DNA of 32,916 nt from a virus: positions 1 through 32,916 of IMG/VR virus record IMGVR_UViG_3300031758_000310, one strand, 5' to 3'. Numbering within the stretch: the stretch's first letter is position 1; each line of letters opens with the position of its first letter. Below, one piece after another: positions 17,641 to 25,800 of this stretch. The notes below the pieces were generated by a model. That model saw only the letters and a program-made list of their open reading frames with translations. It was not told where the DNA came from and made no database searches. The position numbers were made by a program, and so were the translations under genes.

Positions 17641-18321
17641 ATGGCAGTAATAACAGCAGCGACAGTAGCCGTTGGAGCAACGGTAGTTGGGGGATTAGTT
17701 AATGCTAATCAAGCAAAACAAGCCGCAAGGGGCTTTGCTAATGAAGCAGAAAGAAAACAATGGGAAATTGACCAAATAGAGGCCAATCGACAAAAAATCC
17801 CAAATCCTTATGCAGATGTTAAAAGCGTTGCAAGCACATTTAAAAACCCTTATGCTAATGTAGGTGTTGCTACTCAAGCTGCAGAGATGCAAGCTGAAGA
17901 AGCAGATATATCATTAGCAAATACATTAGATTTATTAAGATCAACTGGAGCCAGCGCAGGAGGGGCTACAGCTTTAGCTCAAGCGGCATTAAATAGTAAA
18001 AAAGGTGTTTCGGCTAGCATTGAAGCTCAAGAGGCTAAAAATGAACAATTAAAAGCGCAAGGACAACAGGAGCTTAATCAAATGGTATTACAAGACGAAG
18101 CTAGAGTGCAGCAAGCACAAGCAGAGGGTATTAAATTTCAGTATGGAGAACAAGAGTCTCGTGATATTGCAAAACTTAATAGGCTTTCAGGTATGCAAGC
18201 TCAAGCGCAAGCAAACCAAGCGTCTGCTAAAGCAGCGCAAGGCGCGGCTTATGGGTCTATATTTAGTGGAGTTGGTAATATTGCCAGTGGAGTTATGAGT
18301 GCTGGTATAGGTAAAAAATAA
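17641..18321 (+). CDS. Internal virion protein-like, Ala/Gln-rich with membrane-prone ends
   Basis: This 226-residue protein has two small-residue, membrane-prone ends: an Ala/Val/Thr/Gly-rich stretch at 2-20 (AVITAATVAVGATVVGG) and a Gly/Ser-rich C-terminus (GSIFSGVGNIASGVMSAG). Between them is a long helix rich in Gln, Ala, Glu and Lys (about 25-200). The first of three successive genes of increasing size, it resembles in size and composition the small internal protein of T7-type ejection sets (gp14), which inserts into the host outer membrane. Homology is not demonstrable from sequence alone. A QAQAQANQ segment near 184-191 recurs in the portal's C-terminal coiled coil. Starts one base after the GNAT stop. 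Confidence 0.62.
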   Translation: MAVITAATVAVGATVVGGLVNANQAKQAARGFANEAERKQWEIDQIEANRQKIPNPYADVKSVASTFKNPYANVGVATQAAEMQAEEADISLANTLDLLRSTGASAGGATALAQAALNSKKGVSASIEAQEAKNEQLKAQGQQELNQMVLQDEARVQQAQAEGIKFQYGEQESRDIAKLNRLSGMQAQAQANQASAKAAQGAAYGSIFSGVGNIASGVMSAGIGKK

Positions 18322-18342
18322 TATAAATAAAATATACAAAAT

Positions 18343-19791
18343 ATGGGATACTATGAAAATCCTCCTATAATAAACTTCACAGAAGGATATAATAAAGTTA
18401 CGGAGGGCATTATCAGTGCTTCACGATCTATATCAGAAGCTTTAATCCGTAGAGGCGAAAGAGAAAGATTAACAATAGAAAAATTGCAACAGCAAAAGAA
18501 TGAGGTTGATCTAGCTTATAATTCAAAACTATCAGAATGGGATGCAAAAACACCAATTGGAAATGATGAGCTTAATTCAAAAATACATGGGTTACTTCAA
18601 CAAAAAATCCAACTTGCTGCCGATTCTAGAATTGCTTTATTATCCGAAACAGACAATGCAAAAAGAGCCGAATACTTAAAACATATTCGTAATGCAGATG
18701 TGTTTATGTCTAATGCTTCCACATTTGCAAAGAATATTGCAATGGATACTGCTACATGGAGAGAAAATGCTGCAGCTATAACTGTGGGAGCTCAAAATGG
18801 TTGGGTAGTAAATGGTAAAGACGCTAAAGAAATTGAAGCTAGAACAGGTGCAGTTGAAATATTAGGTGGATTAAATCAATTATATGATGATCATAGTATT
18901 GATATTGAAGACACAGGTGATAGTTTTAAATTAAAAATTAAAGGTAAAAGAAAAGGATCAGAAGAAGGATTTGAATTACCAATTGATGCAAGATCATATA
19001 TAAGTTCTGACGAAGGTGGTGCAGGTGGATTTTTACAAAAAGTAGAAAATTTAGATGAATTTACTAAGATGTCTAAGAAAAATCTTGTCGATGATAAAGG
19101 CAATTTAAAAGAAAACTTTTTAAGTCAAAATATTGAAACTGCGAAAATAAATAATCAATACCAAATTGTATACGGGCAAAGACTAGATACTGAAGGCATT
19201 AGAAAAGAAATACAAAAACAAGCTTCTATTAAGGCTTCTGGTTATTTAAGAGCAGATAAAGAGGCTAGTTTAAGATCTTTATTAAATTATACTTTAAAAC
19301 AAGGGCCTGAATTTTATGATACAACATTTAAAGTATTAGAAACTGTTGAACAAAAGCAAGCAATGTTAACTGAATTATTAACTAATCAATCTTTTAATTC
19401 TATAACTTCTGATTTACATAGAACAAAAGAAGGAGATAATACTGTTTATTGGGGTCCAAGTTCACAAATTGATTTGATAGAGCCAACAAAACCAAATAAA
19501 AATGACAAAAACCCTGCTGGTCCCACATCAAGCTCAAATGCAGGTACTACTATAGATCCACAAAATTATGATTTAGCATTAAAAGCTTATGATAATGCTG
19601 CAGGAGGAAGTGGTGATAAATTTGACGTTATTTTAACCGGGCCTAAAGGAGGATCAATATTAAAAACATTTGAAGTACTTGAAGATAAAGACGGCAAAAA
19701 TAGAATATTTTATAACAATGTATCTTATACCCGAGAAGACTTCAGAAAATTTTTAAATTCATATAGAAGACCAGCATTAACAGCAAAATAA
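18343..19791 (+). CDS. Putative internal virion protein, unknown function
   Basis: This 482-residue protein is predicted largely helical in its first 130 residues (a long Lys/Glu/Gln-rich coiled-coil-type region: GERERLTIEKLQQQKNEVDL), with a mixed acidic middle (EGFELPIDARSYISSDEGG) and a Ser/Pro/Asn-rich linker near 388-408 before a C-terminal beta unit (FDVILTGPKGGSILKTFEVL, about 427-446). No signal peptide or catalytic motif was recognised. It lies between the membrane-prone 226-residue protein and the 2904-residue giant. That order and size gradient match the middle member (gp15 position) of a T7-like internal ejection complex, but this is a positional analogy, not a sequence match. Confidence 0.6.
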   Translation: MGYYENPPIINFTEGYNKVTEGIISASRSISEALIRRGERERLTIEKLQQQKNEVDLAYNSKLSEWDAKTPIGNDELNSKIHGLLQQKIQLAADSRIALLSETDNAKRAEYLKHIRNADVFMSNASTFAKNIAMDTATWRENAAAITVGAQNGWVVNGKDAKEIEARTGAVEILGGLNQLYDDHSIDIEDTGDSFKLKIKGKRKGSEEGFELPIDARSYISSDEGGAGGFLQKVENLDEFTKMSKKNLVDDKGNLKENFLSQNIETAKINNQYQIVYGQRLDTEGIRKEIQKQASIKASGYLRADKEASLRSLLNYTLKQGPEFYDTTFKVLETVEQKQAMLTELLTNQSFNSITSDLHRTKEGDNTVYWGPSSQIDLIEPTKPNKNDKNPAGPTSSSNAGTTIDPQNYDLALKAYDNAAGGSGDKFDVILTGPKGGSILKTFEVLEDKDGKNRIFYNNVSYTREDFRKFLNSYRRPALTAK

Positions 19792-19805
19792 TTAAATAAA
19801 TATAT

Positions 19806-22800
19806 ATGTTAGAATACGTAAATAAAGACGGATACACTTACACAGAAGATGAAATAAATCAATTTGCAAAAGATAATAACACTTCTTTTGATGACATATT
19901 ACAAAAAAATGGGTTGACACCTAAAAAGCAAAAACAAACTTCTTTGCCGGGAAAGGAAAAGACCGTTACAAAAAAGGATGCAAATGTAGCGGCTACAAAT
20001 ATGGCATCCAAATCGGCAAAGCCTTCATCGGTATCTCGTACTAAGTTATGGGATGCCAATGCTGAATTTGATACAACCCTTGTTTCTAAAGCATTAGGAA
20101 TTCAAAAATTAACTTCTACTAATCCCATATCAAAAGAAGCTAAACAAAAAAAGAAAAAATTTGTTGAGGAAGCTGTATTTGAACAGCCCTCTGAAATTTT
20201 TAGATCCCCTTTTGTGACTGAAGAGATGCAAGAGTCTGTAGATATAGAAAATGAAAAAAGAAGGTTACAAGAAGCTAAAGCAAGACGTCCTCTTACAGAA
20301 GAAGAAAAGCAACAAAAATATTTAGACCTTAAAGAGGCTACTGAATTAGAAGATAAATATATATTAGAAAACCCAGAATATGCAGAAGCTGATGCTATAA
20401 TAAATAGAGCTGGTGTTTTAGATGAAAATTTCTTGAATGAGTTAAATGAGGATATTGCTAAACAAAAATCAAGAAATGGGAAAATAGAAACAAACTATCA
20501 GCCAATTGGTATAGGTAGTACTATGGGAACTACGTCGCCTATAAGCTCTACAGTTAAAGAAAAGTTTGTAGCGTTTCCAAAACAAAGAGAACAATTAATT
20601 GCTCAATTTAAAAAAGCAAAAAAATCTTATACAGAAAATGATTTACTTGAGGCTTCTGCTAATTTATATGCAGAGCAAAAGAAAGCTGCTCAAATATACA
20701 ATCAAAAATATGATGCTTTTGAGGATCTTGATGATTACGATCCTAAAGTACAGGATTTTATAAAAACACATAATCTTAATAAAAAGAAAATAGCCGACTA
20801 TGATTTAGCTAAACTGGGCACTCAAAAAACCTATGTGCAAAATATATTAGAAAAGCAGCAAAATTCAAGAAAAGATTTAATTAGTCAATTAAAACCTCAG
20901 GATTATACATATACTACACAAGAAGAGTTAGATAAGCAAAATAATTTAATAGCAAAAATAAACTCACTTGGTACTAAAATGAATGATAATGCCAAATATC
21001 TAACTGAACTGCATAAAAAAAGTGGGGAATTAGAAGGCACATCAACTTCGTTAGCTAAAGATATAGAACTTGCCGGAAAAGAATGGGGATGGTGGGCAAG
21101 AACTGGTAGAAAAATAATGAACTCTGTGGTCGATATGGGTTTGTCTGTTGCGGGTGGTATTGCTTATATAGACGACATGCTTATGGAAGCTGCAACATCC
21201 GGAAAATGGAAAGAAGGGTTTGGTAAAGAAATTAGCGCAGCAAAAGAATTATATAGAAGAGAATTTGAGGAAGATTTACCTGAAGCAAGAGAAACAACAT
21301 ATAGTTTAGAATCTTTTGGGGAAAACGCTGCAAATGCGATAATATCACAATTGCCGCAAATTTTAACTATAGCTTTAGCTCCTGAAGCATATGCCCCTGA
21401 ACTTGTAGGTTTTATATCTGGAGCCGCTACTGGAACAGGTTCAAAATACCTTGAAATGATAGGTGAGCAAGAAAGAGGCGTTATGAATGAATTAGGCGAA
21501 ATAGAAAAGCAAAATTATTCAACAGCACAATTATTCGCAGTGCCTGCTTTATTTGGTTTATTCGAAGGAGGAACTGAATATGTAGGTGGTAGAGCTATTG
21601 GTAGAATGCAAAAAATGTTTGGCAAAGCTACTAAAGCTGAAATGGAAACATTAACCGGAGCTGTCAATAAAACCATTGGTGAAAAAGCTAAAGAAATTTC
21701 AAAAGGTTTATTACAAAACTATGGTGAAGAGGTACCAAGTGAGGTATTTAATACTGTACTTGGTAATTTTACAGACAAAACATTACTTGATAAAAAAGAT
21801 AAGGACTTATTAGAAGGCGTACCTGAAACAATATTTGATACCGCGGTTGTTTCAACTTTATTTGCTACTGCTCCACATGTTGCTGGGGCGGTATATAGAC
21901 AATTTATTCCTGCAACATATGCAAAACAACTTGTTGAAAATAATAATAAAATAGCTGAAATATTAAAAGGTGTTGATTATGAAAAATTATCTCCTGAAGA
22001 AAAAACTATAATTGACAATAAAATAAAAGGGATAAAAGATAGTTCAACAATTATAATAAATAATATAGCTGAAACGATAGGTGCAACTGATGCGGTGACT
22101 TTACTTGGCGTAGATAAATTAAGTAAAGATATAATTGAAATTAGAAAAGAAGCTAATATAATAAATAATAGTCAAAATCTTACTCAAGAACAAAAAGACG
22201 GGTTATTATCAGATATGGCTAAAGAGCATTTAAATACCACTACTGAATACAATAGAGTTTTAGGTAATGTGTATCGTGCTGAACAAATGAATAAAAAAGC
22301 TGCATCATGGTTAAATAAAGCTAAATTAAATAGAGAAAATCTTAGAGGTGAAAAGTACCTAACAACCGTAATGGCTACTGGTAAAGATGTTAAATATAAA
22401 AATGCATCAAATAAGGAGCTAATAGATATGGCATTATTAGATCCGGAATATTCAGAAATTATTAATGATACCTATAAAGCTTTTGAAGCAGAATCTAATG
22501 AGACTTATTCGGCAGAACAAAAAACTTTAATAATGAGATCTTTAGCGGGTCAAATAGTTAAAGACAATGGTATGTATGATAGCAAAACAAACACTATATA
22601 TATAAATAGAGACACCGCTCTTAGAAATAAAGCTTTTACCACAGCCAGACATGAGGTATTTCACAAGGTTATAGAAAACTTTTCAAATAACATGGGTAAT
22701 ATTGGTAAATCTTTATATTCTTTTGTGGAAGAACAGCACATTGGAGATAAAGCATTTAAGGATACTAAATTTGCAAAAAGAATGCAAAGAGAGTTTGATG

Positions 22801-25800
22801 ATTTGGCTAAAGAAATTGATATATTAGATTCTCAAAAAGAGGCGGGAAAAATAAACGCTAAAGAATATAATGATCTTGTTAAGCAAAAAGAAAATATTGC
22901 TAATGAGGAAGTTTCCACGATATTAGTAGAGTCTTTAATTGAAGGCGATATTAAAATAGACAAATCAAACGCAGAGAACCTAAAGTTTGATGCTGATGGC
23001 AATGTAATAATCAACAATGCTAAGGACATGTTTAATTTTATCGCTGCTTATAATGAATCCTATACTAAAACTAGAAAGTCTGATATTATTGAAGCTGCTT
23101 CTAAAGGAAAGGTTGCTGGGGAATTAATAACTGAAAAGCCGGTAAGATCAACCGAACCAACTCAAAAGAAATCAAAATCTAATGTTGATTTATTAAAAGC
23201 TCAATTAGAAGAACTTAAGGACAACGAAAGTGATTATGATCCATACGATTTTGATCAACAAGTTGCTAACTTACAATCTAAGATAAAAAAGGCAATTGAA
23301 AAAGAAAAGACAGAAGTAAAACCTGTAGTTAAAAAAGAATTATCCGATGAGGATGAAGTTAATGAAATTGTTAAATCCGAAAAAGGATCTATTGCTTCTG
23401 ACAAAGTTCAAAAGTTATATGAGGACAAAGGAATGAATGCCGCTCAAGACATTATTAATTTATTCAAACCAATTACGAAAAGAATAGTTGACAAACGTAG
23501 AGATGCACCAGGTTTTGACAGAGAATTGCTTACTGATGAAATTGAAACTGGATCTGGAGGAATATTAGATCTTATTAAAAGTTATTCTTCTGAAAAAGGA
23601 GTTCCTTTAGCCGCGTATATAAATAAACAATTACCGTTAAGAGCGATTGCTGCTTCTAGAAGAGTATTAGAAGGAGACTTTAAAAAAGATGTTACAGAAG
23701 AAAAAGGCTTAATGGCTGAAGAAACCGTTTCTGAGACAAAAGAAAAGCCAAAATATAAAAACGCATTGGAGTCAAAAGTTTTTGAGCCAGAGGTCTTAAA
23801 AACAATGTCCGATAAGATCATAACCCAACTTCGTACATTAAAGTCTCGTATTGACGAACCTATTTCATTAAATCGTACTGTTACTCCGTTAATTGCTGAA
23901 ATTAGGGATGCTATTGGTAAGCAGTTAGACATTGACGTTAAAAAAGCAATGGGTGGTAAAAAAGATAATGAGCTTGTAAATTGGTTATTGAAAAATAAAC
24001 GTTATATGCTTGAAAATATGACCACAACTTGGCTAATGGGGGCTAATGGACAAGGCGGTATTCCGCAAGCGGTACAAAAAAGAATTGATGGCAAATGGGT
24101 AAGCTATCCGGATTGGGTTGATCAAAAAATAGATAGAGAATCTGTTTCAACTGATAATGCTGGAAGAACTTCTGGTGCCGAATTGGTTAGAAGATTACCT
24201 AATGTATTTAATAATGTATCCGATGAAGATTATTTAGGTCAATTTGTTGGTCCTGATGGTAATCCTATTAGAGGTAGAAAAGAATCTGGGGCTAAAGCTG
24301 TCGCAGAGGAAACTGCATTTGATATTATCAATAAAGATCTTGCTGAAGAAGGTGAAATTTATAATGCTTTGAGCACTAATCAACAACGTCAGGGTTATGA
24401 AGTATTAAATAATTTTGCTGCAGAGTTTAGTAGACAATCAGAAAGAGGTAATGTAAAATATAGTAAGGTAGTTAGAGAAGCAATAGACGATATTCAAAGT
24501 TTACCTATTAATGTAAAAAATGAATTAATTGGTCCTGATGGAAATAGATTTATAGAATTTGCTAAATCCGTTCGAGGATCTGGAGAGGTAGAAAAACAAT
24601 TTAATATAAAGTATAAAAATACAGATATACCTCAAGAATATAAAAATAAAATATTAAAATCCATAAAAACACTTTATAGATATTTTGAAAAAAATAAGTT
24701 AAATACAAAACTTATGGTTTTTAAAATCAAGGAAGGGGAAAAATTTGAAAAATACGCTAATAGAATAGTCTTTAATGCTTTGTCAAAAGAGCAATCGGTT
24801 GCATTAACATTAGGTATAAATGTAAATGATTTAAGATGGAGAGATGATTTAGATAGACTAAATGCTCAATCCCATATTAATGATTTTATTGAAAATGCTA
24901 AAGAATTTTTAACTTCCGGTGAAAATAAAATAAGCGAAGATCAGGCTTTAGTAAAATTAACTCAATTATTTAGTAGATCTTTTGCTTATGGGGACAAGCA
25001 AAGTTTATATGGTAAACAATCCGACTTCTTTAATCAATTTCTAAATAACAACAAAAAATTTGCATTAAAAGATTTAGGAGGCAATAAGTTTACTATAATA
25101 TACAATGGAAATAAAGTTAATAGAGAGATATTACCTCAGGATACTTCAGCTACTGATATTAGCAAATATATAAAAGATGGAAATTCTAATGCAATAAAGT
25201 TAGAAGATAGATCAAAAGCCACAGAGATTGCAAGAAAAGATCTTAGGCAAATGATGGATCTTTTGCATGATATGTATAAAAACAATAACTTGACAGACAC
25301 GCAACTTGGGCTAATATTCAAATCATTAGGCGGATCAATGAATTCCGTTTTAAAGCTATCGTCTGAACTAAGATATGCTGCTAATAGAGAAGGCTATAGC
25401 AATAATCCAAAAGAATGGGTTTATGAGCATACCCCGCCATCCTCGTATTTATCTAGAATTGCTATTGGAATAATAACAGGCAAAAATAATATGTCAATTG
25501 ACGATTTCATGGAAAAACTTGTTGCAAACTCTTATGTTGCAATAATACCAAAAAGTGTAGATAATGACATAAATTCGTTGTATAAATCAACAATGCCATT
25601 TAATTATTCTCCTGGTGATAATCCATTAATTAGATATTATGATGCCGGCTTTAATGGATTTGCAATACCTGCTTTATCTGATTTAAAAACTGGGGAATTA
25701 ATTAATAGAGAAATTGTTAGAAATGAATTTAATTCTCCAAATGTTTTTGAAACACAGGAGGCTGTATTAAGCTCATTGGACATTGGAAAAAAATCAAAAG

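Noticed and set aside
23451-23668. A separate sigma-factor gene
   Set aside because: The sigma-like segment lies in the middle of a continuous 2904-codon frame with no start, stop or leader around it, so it is described as a domain of the giant protein.
25396-25490. HNH-type nuclease in the giant protein (EHTPP segment)
   Set aside because: Only the EHTPP piece is present; no second and third metal-binding residues in the right spacing could be seen.
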